Below are positions 1-13,015 of a DNA stretch of 64,000 bases, one piece after another. The notes beneath the pieces are model-generated. The model did no database searches, was not told the origin of the DNA, and saw nothing but the letters and a program-made list of their open reading frames with translations. Source of the stretch: Pseudomonas oryzihabitans (GTDB lineage: Bacteria; Pseudomonadota; Gammaproteobacteria; Pseudomonadales; Pseudomonadaceae); NCBI RefSeq assembly GCF_006384975.1, contig NZ_CP021645.1, forward strand, positions 1,888,001 to 1,952,000, written 5' to 3'. The translations under genes were made by a program, and so were the position numbers. Each line of letters opens with the position of its first letter. Position 1 is the stretch's first letter.

Positions 1-288
1 TGTAGTCGGCCTTGCCGCCCTCGGGCATCAGGTTCATCGCCAGCTGGGCGAATTGCAGGCTGGCGCCGCCCTGCAGGAACAGCACCTTGTAGTTGTTGGG
101 GATGACCAGCAGCTCGCGCAGGTCGGCCTCGGCCTGAGCGGAGATGGCGGTGAAGTCCTCACCGCGGTGACTCATCTCCATCACCGACAGGCCTCGCCCC
201 TGCCAATCCAGCAGATCGGCCTGGGCCTGGCGCAGCACAGCTTCGGGCAGGGCCGCCGGACCGGCGCAGAAGTTGTAGGCACGCTTGC

Positions 289-292
<4 letters not shown>
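1..292 (-). CDS. serC: Phosphoserine aminotransferase, N-terminal part (cut by window edge)
   Basis: SerC is a PLP-dependent enzyme that makes 3-phosphoserine from 3-phosphohydroxypyruvate in serine synthesis and also acts in pyridoxal phosphate synthesis. The first 97 codons are visible. They begin [20 protein letters not shown], the classic SerC start, followed by the HRGEDF and LQGGAS motifs typical of the family; the rest lies beyond base 1. The ATG (292-290) overlaps the gyrA TGA stop (291-289) as ATGA, so translation is probably coupled to gyrA. The gyrA-serC order is standard in pseudomonads. Confidence 0.95.
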
Positions 293-3123
<2,831 letters not shown>

Positions 3124-3214
3124 GAGAAGCCTGGTTCCTTCTGATCTGAGAAGCGCTATGCAAAGAGCGAAATTCTAACACATTCAGGCACGTATCCGCC
3201 GCTTGCGGATCGCC

Positions 3215-4288
3215 TCAATGCAGGCGTCGGCGATTCATCAACTCGGCCATCTTCTTGGCGTCCGGCCGCTCCACCACCCCGCGCTCGGTGACGATGGCGT
3301 CGATGAGATCCGCGGGCGTCACATCGAACACCGGATTGAAAGCCTCTACCTCGGCGGCGAAACGCTTACCGCCAACCTCCAGCAACTCGTGACCGGCGCG
3401 CTCCTCAATGGGGATGTCATCGCCCGAGGCGAGGGTCATGTCGATGGTGGAACTGGGCGCCACCACCATGAAACGCACCCCATGGTGCATGGCGATGACC
3501 GCCAGGTTGTAGGTACCGATCTTGTTGGCCACGTCACCATTGGCGGTGATGCGATCGGCGCCGACGATCACCCAGGCGACGTTGCGCGTCTTCATCAGAT
3601 GCGCCGCGGCCGCGTCGGCGTTGAGGCTGACGGGAATCCCCTCCCCGGCCAGCTCCCAGGCGGTCAGCCGCGAGCCCTGCAGCCAGGGGCGGGTCTCGTC
3701 GGCATGGACGCATTCCACCAGGCCGTCCAGATGAGCGGCGCGCAGCACGCCCAGCGCGGTGCCGAAGCCACCGGTGGCCAGGGCGCCGGTATTGCAGTGA
3801 GTAAGGAAGGTCTGCTTGCTGGCGTCGTGCTTGCGGATCAGCTCGACGCCGAGCTGGGCCATGGTCAGGTTGGCTTCGCGATCACTCTGATGGATGGCTA
3901 CGGCCTCCGCCTCGAGCGCCGCCAGGGCGCCTGCGCCGGAAGAACGTGCCAGTCGCTCACGCATGCGGTTGAGGGCCCAGAACAGATTGACCGCGGTGGG
4001 ACGCGAGGCGGCCAGCAAGTCGAAATCGGCGGTCAGGGTCTCTTCCCAGTCCTCACCCGCTGCGGCACGCTGGCGGGCCCCCAGGACCACGCCATAGGCC
4101 GCACTGATGCCGATGGCCGGGGCACCGCGTACCAGCATGTCGCGGATGGCCTGGGCCACCTCGGCGGCGCTGTGACAGGCGACCCAGTGTTCGCGCAGCG
4201 GCAACAGGCGCTGGTCGAGCAGGTGCAGGGCACCGTCCCGCCAGTCGATCGCCTTGACCTTCTCCGCCGCCAGCAGACGCTCTCGCAT
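3215..4288 (-). CDS. mtnA: S-methyl-5-thioribose-1-phosphate isomerase
   Basis: MtnA converts methylthioribose-1-phosphate to methylthioribulose-1-phosphate in methionine salvage. The protein is 357 residues and related to the eIF2B-alpha fold. Visible motifs include [14 protein letters not shown] near the N-terminus, the [11 protein letters not shown] segment around the catalytic Cys, and the [18 protein letters not shown] signature. I chose the ATG at 4288 because GAGGAGAG sits just upstream; the frame stays open further 5' but without family similarity. The divergent neighbour is an MTA deaminase, so the two flank a shared upstream region and work in the same salvage pathway. Confidence 0.95.
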   Translation of the reverse strand: MRERLLAAEKVKAIDWRDGALHLLDQRLLPLREHWVACHSAAEVAQAIRDMLVRGAPAIGISAAYGVVLGARQRAAAGEDWEETLTADFDLLAASRPTAVNLFWALNRMRERLARSSGAGALAALEAEAVAIHQSDREANLTMAQLGVELIRKHDASKQTFLTHCNTGALATGGFGTALGVLRAAHLDGLVECVHADETRPWLQGSRLTAWELAGEGIPVSLNADAAAAHLMKTRNVAWVIVGADRITANGDVANKIGTYNLAVIAMHHGVRFMVVAPSSTIDMTLASGDDIPIEERAGHELLEVGGKRFAAEVEAFNPVFDVTPADLIDAIVTERGVVERPDAKKMAELMNRRRLH

Positions 4289-4406
4289 GATCTCTCCTCG
4301 ACCTGAATCTGTAGCCCGCCAGTATACCGGCATCGGCGCGCGGATTTAGCGGTAGCGCCGCAAGGACCGCTATACTGCCGGTTCGCACTCATTGGAACCG
4401 CCGCAG

Positions 4407-5732
4407 ATGCCCACCCCCGCGCCCCTGGACCTCTTGTTGCTCCCCAGCTGGATCGTGCCGGTGGAGCCGGCCGGGGTGGTCCTGCGCGACTACGCCCTGG
4501 GCGTACGCGACGGCTGCATCGCCCTGCTCGCGCCGCGTAGCGATGCCCTGCGCCAGCCCGCCAAGGAAACCTTGGAGCTGCCGGGCAAGGTCTTGATCCC
4601 GGGCCTGATCAATGCCCACGGCCACGCCGCCATGACGCTGTTCCGGGGCATGGCCGACGACCTGCCGCTGCAGACCTGGCTGCAAGACCACATCTGGCCC
4701 GCCGAAGGGCGCTGGGTCGACGAAGACTTCGTCCGCGACGGTACCACCCTGGCCATCGCCGAGCAGATCCGTGGCGGCATCACCTGCTTTTCGGACATGT
4801 ACTTCTATCCCCAGGTAGCCTGTGAAGCTATCCATCGCACCGGCGTACGCGCCCAGGTCTGCCTGCCGATCCTCGACTTCCCGATCCCCGGCGCGCGCAC
4901 CGCGGACGACATGATCCGTCGCGGCCTGGAGCTGTTCGACGACATGAAGCTGCACGAGCGCATCAGCGTGGCCTTCGGCCCCCATGCACCCTACACAGTG
5001 GCCGACGCCAAGCTCGAAGAGATCCTGGTGCTGGCCGAGCAGTTGCAGGCACCGATCCAGATGCACGTGCACGAGACGGCCTTCGAGGTGGAGCAGGCCC
5101 TTGAGCAGACCGGCGAGCGACCACTGTCACGCCTGCGTCGCCTGGGCCTGCTCGGCCCGCGCTTCCAGGCCGTGCACATGACCCAGGTCGACGACGAAGA
5201 CCTGGAAAATCTCGTCGAGACCAACAGCCACGTCATCCACAGCCCGGAATCCAACCTCAAGCTGGCCAGCGGCTTCTGCCCGGTGGAACGCCTTTGGCAG
5301 GCCGGCGTCAACGTCGCCATCGGCACCGACGGCGCGGCCAGCAACAATGATCTCGACCTGCTCGGCGAGACCCGTACCGCCGCCTTGCTGGCCAAGGCCG
5401 TCGCCGGCTCCGCCACCGCCCTCGATGCCCATCGCGCTCTGCGCATGGCCACCCTCAACGGCGCTCGCGCCCTGGGCCTGGAGCGCTGCCTGGGTTCGCT
5501 GGAAGTGGGCAAGGCGGCCGACCTGACCGCCGTCGACCTCAGCGGCCTCGCCCAGCAGCCGCTCTACGATCCCGTTTCGCAACTCATCTACGCCACCGGC
5601 CGGGATCGCGTCAGCGACGTCTGGGTCGGCGGCGTGCCGCTGCTGCGCCAGAGCGAACTCGTACGCCTGGACGAGGCCGAACTCATAGCCAATGCGCAGC
5701 AGTGGGCCACCCGTATCCAGCAGGGCGCCTGA
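4407..5732 (+). CDS. mtaD: 5-methylthioadenosine/S-adenosylhomocysteine deaminase (TRZ/ATZ amidohydrolase)
   Basis: A metal-dependent amidohydrolase of 441 residues. In Pseudomonas the orthologue deaminates 5'-methylthioadenosine to methylthioinosine, which is then phosphorolysed and fed to MtnA. Seen here are the metal motif [13 protein letters not shown], the later metal/substrate segments GPHAPYTV and HVHET, and the [11 protein letters not shown] motif carrying the catalytic Asp. The ATG at 4407 starts the conserved [11 protein letters not shown]; an in-frame TTG 15 bases upstream is less likely. It is followed after 33 bases by ubiG in the same direction, as in P. aeruginosa. Confidence 0.9.
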   Translation: MPTPAPLDLLLLPSWIVPVEPAGVVLRDYALGVRDGCIALLAPRSDALRQPAKETLELPGKVLIPGLINAHGHAAMTLFRGMADDLPLQTWLQDHIWPAEGRWVDEDFVRDGTTLAIAEQIRGGITCFSDMYFYPQVACEAIHRTGVRAQVCLPILDFPIPGARTADDMIRRGLELFDDMKLHERISVAFGPHAPYTVADAKLEEILVLAEQLQAPIQMHVHETAFEVEQALEQTGERPLSRLRRLGLLGPRFQAVHMTQVDDEDLENLVETNSHVIHSPESNLKLASGFCPVERLWQAGVNVAIGTDGAASNNDLDLLGETRTAALLAKAVAGSATALDAHRALRMATLNGARALGLERCLGSLEVGKAADLTAVDLSGLAQQPLYDPVSQLIYATGRDRVSDVWVGGVPLLRQSELVRLDEAELIANAQQWATRIQQGA

Positions 5733-5765
5733 CGCGCCCCGCTCCCCTTGCCTCTGGAGAATCCC

Positions 5766-6464
5766 ATGTCCAACGTCGATAACGCCGAGATCGCCAAGTT
5801 CGAGGCCCTCGCCTACCGCTGGTGGGACCGCGAGAGCGAATTCAAGCCGCTGCACGACATCAACCCGCTGCGCGTCAACTGGATCGACCAGCACGCGGGC
5901 CTCGCCGGCAAGAAGGTGCTGGACGTCGGCTGCGGCGGCGGCATCCTCAGCGAAGCCATGGCACAACGTGGTGCACAGGTGACCGGCATCGACATGGCCG
6001 AGGCGCCGCTGGCGGTGGCCCGCCTGCACCAGCTGGAATCCGGCGTGCCGGTGGAATACATCCAGGAGACCACCGAAGACCACGCGCGCAAGCACGCCGG
6101 CACCTACGACGTGGTGACCTGCCTTGAGATGCTCGAACACGTGCCGGACCCCTCGTCGGTGATCAAGGCCTGCCACGATCTGGTCAAGCCGGGCGGCCAG
6201 GTGTTCTTCTCCACCATCAACCGCAATCCCAAGGCCTACCTGTTCGCCATCGTCGGCGCCGAGTACGTGCTGCGCCTCTTGCCGCGCGGCACCCACGACT
6301 TCCGCAAGTTCATCCGCCCCTCGGAACTGGGCGCCTGGGCGCGCGCCGCCGGCCTCAACCTGCGCGACATTATCGGCCTCACCTACAACCCGCTGACCAA
6401 GAGATACAAGCTGGAAGGCGACGTGACGGTGAACTACATGGTGCGCACCCAGCGCGAGGATTGA
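5766..6464 (+). CDS. ubiG: Ubiquinone biosynthesis O-methyltransferase
   Basis: UbiG carries out both O-methylations of ubiquinone synthesis using S-adenosylmethionine. The protein is 232 residues, the usual length. It contains the opening [17 protein letters not shown] motif [14 protein letters not shown] at about residues 50-62, and [11 protein letters not shown] in the central part. The ATG at 5766 follows TGGAGA; the frame is open 18 bases further upstream from a TTG, but that extension is not family-like. mupP follows after only 3 bases, and the SDR after that, forming one probable operon. Confidence 0.96.
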   Translation: MSNVDNAEIAKFEALAYRWWDRESEFKPLHDINPLRVNWIDQHAGLAGKKVLDVGCGGGILSEAMAQRGAQVTGIDMAEAPLAVARLHQLESGVPVEYIQETTEDHARKHAGTYDVVTCLEMLEHVPDPSSVIKACHDLVKPGGQVFFSTINRNPKAYLFAIVGAEYVLRLLPRGTHDFRKFIRPSELGAWARAAGLNLRDIIGLTYNPLTKRYKLEGDVTVNYMVRTQRED

Positions 6465-6467
6465 TCC

Positions 6468-7139
6468 ATGCGTCTGCAAGCGGTCCTCTTCGACATGGAC
6501 GGCACCCTGCTGGACACGGCGCCGGACTTCATTGCCATCGTCCAGGCGATGCGCCAGGACCAGGGTCTCCCACCTGCCGATGAAACCCGCCTGCGCGGGG
6601 TCATTTCCGGCGGCGCCAAGGCCATGATCCTGGCCGGCTTCGACGTCGATCCGCTCGGTAACGAGCTGGAGCCCCTGCGCCTGGAATTCCTCGAGCGCTA
6701 CCAAGAGCATTGCGCCGTCCATACCCGGCTGTTCGATGGCATGGACGAGATCCTGCGCGACCTCGACGCCGCCCGGCTGCGCTGGGGTGTGGTGACCAAC
6801 AAGCCGGTGCGCTTCGCCGAGCCGATCATGCAGCGCCTGGGCCTGGCCGAGCGCTCGGCCTGCCTGGTCTGCCCCGATCACGTCGCCCGCAGCAAGCCGG
6901 ATCCGGAAATGGTGCTGCTGGCCTGTCGGCAACTGGATGTCGATCCCCAGGTCGCCCTGTTCATCGGCGACGACCTGCGCGACATCGAATCCGGCCGGGC
7001 TGCCGGCAGCAAGACGGTGGCGGCGCGCTACGGCTACATCCACCCCGACGATCGCCCTGAGCACTGGGGCGCTGACGCCATCATCGACCATCCGCTGGAA
7101 TTGCGCGCCCTGCTCGACCGCGCGCTGTGCGGCTGCTAG
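6468..7139 (+). CDS. mupP: N-acetylmuramic acid 6-phosphate phosphatase MupP (HAD family)
   Basis: A HAD-superfamily phosphatase of 223 residues with the nucleophile motif [10 protein letters not shown] (Asp9, Asp11), the VTNKP motif II, and FIGDDLRDI as the acidic motif. In Pseudomonas the gene next to ubiG is MupP, which dephosphorylates MurNAc-6-phosphate in the peptidoglycan recycling route that bypasses de novo UDP-MurNAc synthesis and affects fosfomycin sensitivity. The specific name rests on this ubiG-mupP-SDR synteny; by sequence alone phosphoglycolate phosphatase (gph) would be the older label. Confidence 0.88.
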   Translation: MRLQAVLFDMDGTLLDTAPDFIAIVQAMRQDQGLPPADETRLRGVISGGAKAMILAGFDVDPLGNELEPLRLEFLERYQEHCAVHTRLFDGMDEILRDLDAARLRWGVVTNKPVRFAEPIMQRLGLAERSACLVCPDHVARSKPDPEMVLLACRQLDVDPQVALFIGDDLRDIESGRAAGSKTVAARYGYIHPDDRPEHWGADAIIDHPLELRALLDRALCGC

Positions 7140-7147
7140 GAGGCCGG

Positions 7148-7885
7148 ATGTTCGACTACCAAGCCCCTGCCGAGCTGCTGCGGGACCGCGTCATCCTCAT
7201 CACCGGCGCCAACCGCGGCATTGGCGCCGCCCTGGCCAAGGGCTGCGCGGCCCTGGGTGCCCGGGTGATCCTCCAGGGTCGCGATGCGACGGCACTCAAC
7301 CAGGTGTGCGCCGAGATCCTGGCCAGCGGTGGTCAGGCGGCCGAGCCCCTGGTGCTGGATCTGGAAAACGCCGACGAAGCCGTCTATGCCGATGCGGCAG
7401 AGCGCCTGCAGCAGGAATACGGCCGTCTCGATGGGCTGGTGCACAACGCCGGCCTGCTCGGGCCGCGGGTACTGCTGGAACAGACTCCAGCCGAGGCGCT
7501 GGCCCAGGTCATGCAAGTCAACGTCCTGGCCGGCTTCGCCTTGACCCAGGCGCTGTTGCCACTGCTCAAGGCATCGGGCGATGCCTCGGTGGTCTTTACC
7601 TCCAGCAGTGTCGGGCGCAAGGGGCGGGCCGGCTGGGGCGCCTATTCGGTGTCCAAATTCGCCACCGAGGGGCTGATGCAGGTTTGGGCCGAAGAACTGG
7701 CGGAGGCGGCCATCCGGGTCAACAGCATCAACCCGGGCGGCACCCGTACAGCCATGCGCGCGGCAGCCTATCCCGCTGAAGACCCCGCCCGGGTACCCGC
7801 CCCGGACGCCATTCTGCCGGTCTATCTCTATCTGCTCGGCCCCGACAGCCGCGGCACCTCGGGCCAGGCGCTCAACGCTCAGTAG
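7148..7885 (+). CDS. Short-chain dehydrogenase, YciK family
   Basis: A 245-residue SDR with the cofactor motif TGANRGIGAALAKG, the NAGLLG motif and the catalytic Ser and YxxxK (SSSVGRKGRAGWGAYSVSK). It resembles E. coli YciK, whose substrate is not established. The ATG at 7148 is preceded by AGGAGG at 7139-7144, which overlaps the mupP stop, so translation is probably coupled. It closes the deaminase-ubiG-mupP-SDR operon, and a MITE-like element begins 15 bases after its stop. Confidence 0.88.
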   Translation: MFDYQAPAELLRDRVILITGANRGIGAALAKGCAALGARVILQGRDATALNQVCAEILASGGQAAEPLVLDLENADEAVYADAAERLQQEYGRLDGLVHNAGLLGPRVLLEQTPAEALAQVMQVNVLAGFALTQALLPLLKASGDASVVFTSSSVGRKGRAGWGAYSVSKFATEGLMQVWAEELAEAAIRVNSINPGGTRTAMRAAAYPAEDPARVPAPDAILPVYLYLLGPDSRGTSGQALNAQ

Positions 7886-7900
7886 TGCCCCGCTGGCTCA

Positions 7901-8086
7901 GAGCCTGTTCAAAATCTTGCGAGCTAGAGCCAAACAAGGCCTGGGCGGCCCCACGAAAACACCTGAGGAAGCGGATCGGACTCGCGCTCGAGTTTACGAG
8001 TGGTAAATGAGCATTCCGACGGGGCTGGCCTTCCAGGGCGTTTTCAACGCAGTTTGGCCGACGCGCAGCAGATTATGAACAGGCTC
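7901..8086. mobile_element. MITE-like element with long imperfect terminal inverted repeats
   Basis: A noncoding block of about 186 bases. It starts GAGCCTGTTCA (7901-7911) and ends with the exact complement TGAACAGGCTC (8076-8086). The inverted similarity runs inward for some 35-40 bases with small gaps: AATCT, TGCG and GCCAAAC recur in the same order on both sides. TCA flanks both ends (7898-7900 and 8087-8089), a possible 3-base target duplication. The right-hand TCA is also the complement of the chemoreceptor stop codon. No transposase is encoded, so it would be mobilised in trans. Confidence 0.65.
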
Positions 8087-10039
8087 TCAGACGTGGAAGC
8101 GCCGGACCAGCTTGGTGAGTTCGTCACCTAGGCTAGCCAACTCACGACTGGCAGAAGCCGTCGCGGCCATCGCCTGGCTGGTTTGATCGGCGCCATCACG
8201 AATGCGTGTGACATTGACCGCGACCTCTTCGGCCACCGCGCTCTGTTGTACGGCGGCGGCGGCAATCTGCTGGTTCTTCTGCTGGATGCTGGAGACTGCC
8301 GTAGTGATTTCGTCGAATGCCAGCCGGGTTTCGCCTACGCTGGACACGGTACCGGACAGCAATTGCTCGCTCTGTTGCATCCGCTTGACCGCTTCGCCAC
8401 TCCCCTTCTGCAACACGACAATCAGTTGTTCGATCTCGACACTCGACTGCTGGGTACGGCGCGCCAGAGCCCGGACCTCATCGGCGACCACCGCGAAACC
8501 ACGGCCTTGATCGCCCGCGCGTGCCGCCTCGATGGCCGCGTTGAGCGCCAACAGATTGGTCTGCTCGGCCACTGCCTTGATCACGTCGAGCACGGCGCTG
8601 ATCGCCTGGCTGTCGCGGGAGACGCTCTGCAAACTATCGGCGGTGACACGCACATCCAGCCCCAAGGTCTCGATGCTGTCCAGACTCCTGCCAACGATCG
8701 CCTGACCATCGCTCACCTGACGCTCGGCCTGGTCCACCGCCGTGGCTGCGGACTCGGCATCTTCGGCCACACCATGAGCGGTCGCGGCCAACTCTGCCAT
8801 GGCAGCGGCGACCTGATCGGTTTCCTCGCGTTGACGCGTCACCCCCTCCTGGGCTTCACGCGCGTGCTCGGCCAGCTCCTCGGCGGCCTGGCCAAGACGA
8901 CCGATACCGCTCTGCAATTGCAGAACCATGCTGCGCAGCGCCGCCACCATGCTGGCACTGGAGCGCTGCAGCTGACCGATCTCGTCGCCACGGTCCACCT
9001 TGAGTTCCACGTCCAGCTCACCCTCGGCGATGCGTTCGGCGGCGGCGATCACCTTGCGCAGCGGGCGAACGATGGCCAGGGTGATGAACAGCGCGGCCAG
9101 GGCACCGACCACCAGGGCGAGCAGCGCAATGCTGCCGATGGTGAAGATGCGCTTGGTGATCATCGCCTGCAGCTCCGCCTCCTGCTGCCCATAGAGGGCA
9201 TCGACCTGTTGCACGGCGGCGTCGGCGAGGGAGGTCATGCGCTTACCAGCCGCCTGCTGCTGGGCTAAGGCCGCGGCGTAGTCACTCAACCGCTTGGTGA
9301 ATTCCTTGATGTTGGTCGAGACGTCCTGGATGACGGACGCATAGGCGGGATCGCTCAACTGCGGCTCCACCTTGGCCAGCAGCGCCAGGGCAGCGACGGC
9401 CGACGGCAGTGGCTCGTTGTCCAGCGTGGTCTTGCTGGCACGCGCCTGGGCCTCGTCGAGACTCTTGAGCATCAGCCGATAGAGCTCGCCCACCTGCTGG
9501 GACAGCGTCAGGAGTTCAGCGCCCTGCTTGCCACCGGAGTCGCGCAGCGCATAGGCACCGTCATCCAGCAAACCGGACTGCAGAATATCGAGGCTGTTGG
9601 CTGCGCCGCCCACCAGGAAGGTTGCTCCCTCCATGGCCAGTTGCCGCGAGGTATTGAGGCGCTCGTATTCAGTGAAGGCCGCGCCATAGGCCTTGATGGC
9701 CTCCATGGCGTCCTTGACCGCGGCGACGTTGGCGTTACCGAGTTGCTCGGTGAGCTGGTTCAGGCCTTCGAGCACCTTGGGCAGCGCCTGTCGCAGGTGC
9801 TCCGCCTGGGCGGTATCACCGGTGAGGCGAAATCCCTGTTCCAGTGCCCGGACCTGCATGACCTGCCGATTGACGGCAGCCACTTCCTTGAGTGAGCCGA
9901 AGCGATGCTCGACGTCCTTCAGTGCCAGCCCACCCTGGATGGCGACACCCAGGGTAAGCAACAGTACCAAACCAAAACCGACGGCCAGTTTGGTCGCGGT
10001 CAGCCAATTAGCCAGGCGAAATTTCGCGATCCCGTTCAT
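8087..10039 (-). CDS. Methyl-accepting chemotaxis protein with large helical periplasmic domain
   Basis: An inner-membrane chemoreceptor of 650 residues. TM1 lies at about residues 14-36, a mostly helical periplasmic domain follows to about 290, TM2 is at 294-318, then HAMP and a long cytoplasmic coiled coil. The signalling tip reads [17 protein letters not shown] at about residue 510. The roughly 255-residue helical sensor is the size of the HBM class (McpS, TlpQ); I infer that class from length and helical character only, and the ligand is unknown. GAGGG precedes the ATG. The C-terminus lacks a pentapeptide tether. The stop codon abuts a MITE-like element. Confidence 0.92.
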   Translation of the reverse strand: MNGIAKFRLANWLTATKLAVGFGLVLLLTLGVAIQGGLALKDVEHRFGSLKEVAAVNRQVMQVRALEQGFRLTGDTAQAEHLRQALPKVLEGLNQLTEQLGNANVAAVKDAMEAIKAYGAAFTEYERLNTSRQLAMEGATFLVGGAANSLDILQSGLLDDGAYALRDSGGKQGAELLTLSQQVGELYRLMLKSLDEAQARASKTTLDNEPLPSAVAALALLAKVEPQLSDPAYASVIQDVSTNIKEFTKRLSDYAAALAQQQAAGKRMTSLADAAVQQVDALYGQQEAELQAMITKRIFTIGSIALLALVVGALAALFITLAIVRPLRKVIAAAERIAEGELDVELKVDRGDEIGQLQRSSASMVAALRSMVLQLQSGIGRLGQAAEELAEHAREAQEGVTRQREETDQVAAAMAELAATAHGVAEDAESAATAVDQAERQVSDGQAIVGRSLDSIETLGLDVRVTADSLQSVSRDSQAISAVLDVIKAVAEQTNLLALNAAIEAARAGDQGRGFAVVADEVRALARRTQQSSVEIEQLIVVLQKGSGEAVKRMQQSEQLLSGTVSSVGETRLAFDEITTAVSSIQQKNQQIAAAAVQQSAVAEEVAVNVTRIRDGADQTSQAMAATASASRELASLGDELTKLVRRFHV

Positions 10040-10179
10040 AAGGCCCTCAAAAGATCCAGTTCCGTGGAAAGCTGTCGTCCACGGAGCCCGATTCTTAATG
10101 GTCTTATGACTGAAGTGCTATCACTCGTCGCAAACGGTTATATAGGAGTCGCTTTAGGCGTCACCCCTGACGGATCGGT

Positions 10180-10470
10180 CTAGCGTCCGGCACGGGATTC
10201 GCGGATATAGAAGCGCGCCTTCTCGGCGTTCTTCACGCAACCGCTGTAAGCCTCGACCTGCTGCTGCGTCTTGGCCGTAGAGAGCAGGGCCAGCGCCTTG
10301 GAATAACTCACGGTACCGGAAAAGCCCTCGGCCTTGGCCAGGTCCAGCTCCTGCCAGGCGGAACGGGTCTGGTCGGCGCAGTTGTCACGATTGACCACCT
10401 TACCCGAACAACCGGCGAGCACAACCAGGGCCAGCGTGACCGATACGACGGGGACCAGTTTCGACTTCAT
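10180..10470 (-). CDS. Small lipoprotein of unknown function
   Basis: A 96-residue protein with a lipoprotein signal peptide: MKSK, a hydrophobic stretch and the lipobox LAGC (Cys at about residue 21). The mature part is charged and helical, with Cys in DNCAD and SGCVKN that could form a disulfide. It is predicted to be anchored in the envelope. The ATG at 10470 follows GAGGAG. It lies 68 bases after selU on the same strand and may be read with it. I do not recognise a named family. Confidence 0.75.
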   Translation of the reverse strand: MKSKLVPVVSVTLALVVLAGCSGKVVNRDNCADQTRSAWQELDLAKAEGFSGTVSYSKALALLSTAKTQQQVEAYSGCVKNAEKARFYIRESRAGR

Positions 10471-10538
10471 CTTCTTCTCCTCGTGACCGGCGAAAAGGCC
10501 GGATAACCGCAGCGTAGACCACCAGCTTGCCGGGCTGT

Positions 10539-11639
10539 TCAGCGAGGCTTGCGAAGATAATCGACGACGGCGGCCTGGTCGCCGCTGAAGATCACCCGCG
10601 CTGCCTTGCTCTCGCGCTGATAGGCGTACATGGGATCGTAATACTCGGCGAGCAGCCCCTCGATCCAGCCACGATGCGCCGCGACCTCGCCCGAGCGCTC
10701 CTGCTCCAGCAGGGCGGCATCGAGAACGGCCGACAGCCGCTGGAAACGCTCGCCGCCGAGTCGCTTGGCGATGCCGGCGAGACTCTTGCGCAACTGCTCG
10801 GCGAACAGCGCGAAGCCCTGCTCCTGGCCATGGAGCGCGGCGAATTCCGCTGCCAGGTCGATGACGTAGTCGCGCAGGATGCGCTCGATGCGGTTTTCCC
10901 GGCTGTCTTCCAACCAGACCAGCGGAAACTGCTGCATGCCCTGGTGCAGCTCCAAGGGCAAGGAGCAGCGACCGACCAGCCGCGATTCGTCCTCCAGGAC
11001 GAACTGCGCCTGCCCGGCGTGACGACGGCGCAGCAGGTCGATGGCCAGGCGATTCTCGAAATCGATCTGCCCCGGTTGTGGCGTGGCGCGCTTGCCGAAG
11101 CTGGAGCCCCGGTGATTGGCATGGCCTTCGAGATCCACGGCGTTGTCGAGTTGAGCCACCACCTCGGTCTTGCCGGTACCGGTCATGCCGCCGACGATGA
11201 CGAAGCGACACTCGGCGAGGGCCTGTTGCAGCGTCTCGATGAGAAAGGTCCGCATGGCCTTGTAGCCACCCACTACGCGGGGATAGGCAACGCCCGCTTC
11301 GCTGCGTAGCCACTCCTGGCTGATCTGCGAGCGCAGACCGCCACGGAAGCAATAAAGGTAGCCCTCCGGGTGCGCATGGGCGAAATCGGCCCAGGCCTGG
11401 ATCCGCTCATGCTTGATGTTGCCCGATACCAGTTGATGGCCCAGCTGCACGGCGGCCTGCTGGCCCTGCTGCTTGTAACGGGTGCCCACCCGCTGCCGCT
11501 CCAGATCGTTCATCAAGGGCAGGTTGGTCGCCAGGGGGAAGGCCCCCTTGGCGAACTCCACCGGCGCCCGGACATCGATCAGGGGAATGTCGCTCAGGAA
11601 CAGCGCCCGCAGGTCGCGGGCATCCTCACGCTGGGTCAT
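10539..11639 (-). CDS. selU: tRNA 2-selenouridine synthase
   Basis: SelU (MnmH) replaces the sulfur of 2-thiouridine at the wobble position of certain tRNAs with selenium, by way of a geranylated intermediate, using selenophosphate from SelD. The protein is 366 residues. It has an N-terminal rhodanese domain with the key Cys97 in YLYCFRGG, followed by a P-loop domain (GGMTGTGKT at about 150-158). Its ATG (11639-11637) overlaps the selD TGA by one base, so the two are translationally coupled. The frame stays open far upstream inside selD, which is antisense-free shadow coding. Confidence 0.95.
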   Translation of the reverse strand: MTQREDARDLRALFLSDIPLIDVRAPVEFAKGAFPLATNLPLMNDLERQRVGTRYKQQGQQAAVQLGHQLVSGNIKHERIQAWADFAHAHPEGYLYCFRGGLRSQISQEWLRSEAGVAYPRVVGGYKAMRTFLIETLQQALAECRFVIVGGMTGTGKTEVVAQLDNAVDLEGHANHRGSSFGKRATPQPGQIDFENRLAIDLLRRRHAGQAQFVLEDESRLVGRCSLPLELHQGMQQFPLVWLEDSRENRIERILRDYVIDLAAEFAALHGQEQGFALFAEQLRKSLAGIAKRLGGERFQRLSAVLDAALLEQERSGEVAAHRGWIEGLLAEYYDPMYAYQRESKAARVIFSGDQAAVVDYLRKPR

Positions 11640-12673
11640 CAGGCCACCTCGACCGCATGGGCGCGGCGCGCCACCAGTCGGCCAATGGTTTGCAAGGCCA
11701 GGCCCTGCTCCGCCGCCACCGCGAGGAACTCCGCCTCCCCTTCCGGCGCCACCGCCACGAGCAGACCGCCACTGGTCTGGGGATCGCACAGCAGTTGGCG
11801 ACGACGCTCGTCCAGCGCAGCGATGCGGTGGCCATAACTGTCGAAGTTGCGCTCCGTGCCTCCAGGCACGCAGCCCTGCTCGAGATAGAAATCCACCCCT
11901 TCGAGGGTGGGAATGGCGGCGAATTCCAGTTCGGCGGTCAGACCGCTGCCGTCGGCCATTTCCACCAGGTGCCCGAGCAGGCCGAAGCCGGTGACGTCGG
12001 TCATCGCCGTGACTCCCGCCAACCGACCGAAACGACTGCCGGGGCGATTGAGCTGGCACATGGTGTCCCGCGCCAGGTGCTGGTCCTGCGGGCGCAGCAG
12101 CGCGCGTTTCTCGGCGGTGGTGAGGATGCCGATGCCCAGTGGCTTGGTCAGATAGAGGCGGCTGCCGAGGGCCGCCGTGTCGTTGCGCTTGAGATGGCGC
12201 TTTTCCACGATACCGGTGACGGCCAGACCGAAGATCGGCTCCGGGGCGTCGATGGAATGACCACCGGCCAGGGGAATGCCGGCCTCGTCGCACACTCGTC
12301 GCCCCCCGGCGATGACCTCCCGGGCCACCTCGGGCGGCAGGACGTTCACCGGCCAGCCGAGGATGGCGATGGCCAGCAGCGGATCGCCGCCCATGGCGTA
12401 GATATCGCTGATGGCATTGGTGGCGGCGATCCGGCCAAAGTCGAACGGATCGTCGACGATGGGCATGAAGAAATCGGTAGTGGAGACCACACCCCGCTCT
12501 TCATCCAGACCATAGACCGCTGCGTCGTCGCGCGAGGCGTTGCCCACCCACAACCGTGGATCCAGATGCTGGGCGCCACTCCCCGCCAGGATGGTCTCCA
12601 GGGTCTTGGGTGCGATCTTGCAACCACAACCGGCGCCGTGGCTGTATTGGGTGAGGCGAATGGGATTGGTCAT
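11639..12673 (-). CDS. selD: Selenide, water dikinase
   Basis: SelD makes selenophosphate from selenide and ATP, the selenium donor for tRNA selenouridine and for selenocysteine. The protein is 344 residues. The catalytic segment GAGCGCKI carries Cys16 and Lys19, so this is the cysteine form and not the selenocysteine form. The AIR-synthase-like motifs ([38 protein letters not shown]) are all present. selU follows with a one-base overlap. No selA/selB or selenoprotein gene is visible in this window, so tRNA selenation is the only use supported here. Confidence 0.97.
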   Translation of the reverse strand: MTNPIRLTQYSHGAGCGCKIAPKTLETILAGSGAQHLDPRLWVGNASRDDAAVYGLDEERGVVSTTDFFMPIVDDPFDFGRIAATNAISDIYAMGGDPLLAIAILGWPVNVLPPEVAREVIAGGRRVCDEAGIPLAGGHSIDAPEPIFGLAVTGIVEKRHLKRNDTAALGSRLYLTKPLGIGILTTAEKRALLRPQDQHLARDTMCQLNRPGSRFGRLAGVTAMTDVTGFGLLGHLVEMADGSGLTAELEFAAIPTLEGVDFYLEQGCVPGGTERNFDSYGHRIAALDERRRQLLCDPQTSGGLLVAVAPEGEAEFLAVAAEQGLALQTIGRLVARRAHAVEVA

Positions 12674-12810
12674 CGAAACTCCGGATCAGCGGTGCCGCTC
12701 GCTCGACGAGCAGCGCGAGGGGCGGTAATAGTAGCAAAAGCCTGTTCCGGGGCGGTGATCGAGGCGCCTAACAGATCGCAAACCAAAGCAAAAGGGCCTA
12801 TTTCTGGCGG

Positions 12811-12833
12811 TAATCCACAGTTGCTGTGGATAA
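12811..12833. repeat. Inverted repeat containing a DnaA-box-like 9-mer
   Basis: In the 342-base gap between selD and the divergent MFS gene, TAATCCACAG and CTGTGGATAA face each other across TTG. The right half contains TGTGGATAA, the exact reverse complement of the consensus DnaA box TTATCCACA. The rest of the gap (12674-13015) shows only AT-richer stretches, which suit divergent promoters, and no gene. Confidence 0.4.
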
Positions 12834-13015
12834 CCACGTGGAAAACCTCAAGCTAGCCGCGGACAAGCGAGCGGCAGTGCGGCAGTGGTCGAACTGGTGA
12901 TTTTTTAGCCGCCCAGCCAAACTATTTTTTCTGCGCCAAGGCTGGCATAAGACAGCGCCGTGCGTTATGGCCAAGGTGCGCTAGCATTGCTGGTTTCCCT
13001 GCCATTGCCGTGCTC

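Noticed and set aside
10539..12293. A 584-codon selU frame starting inside selD
   Set aside because: Open by chance in GC-rich DNA; the true start at 11639 overlaps the selD stop and begins the conserved rhodanese domain.
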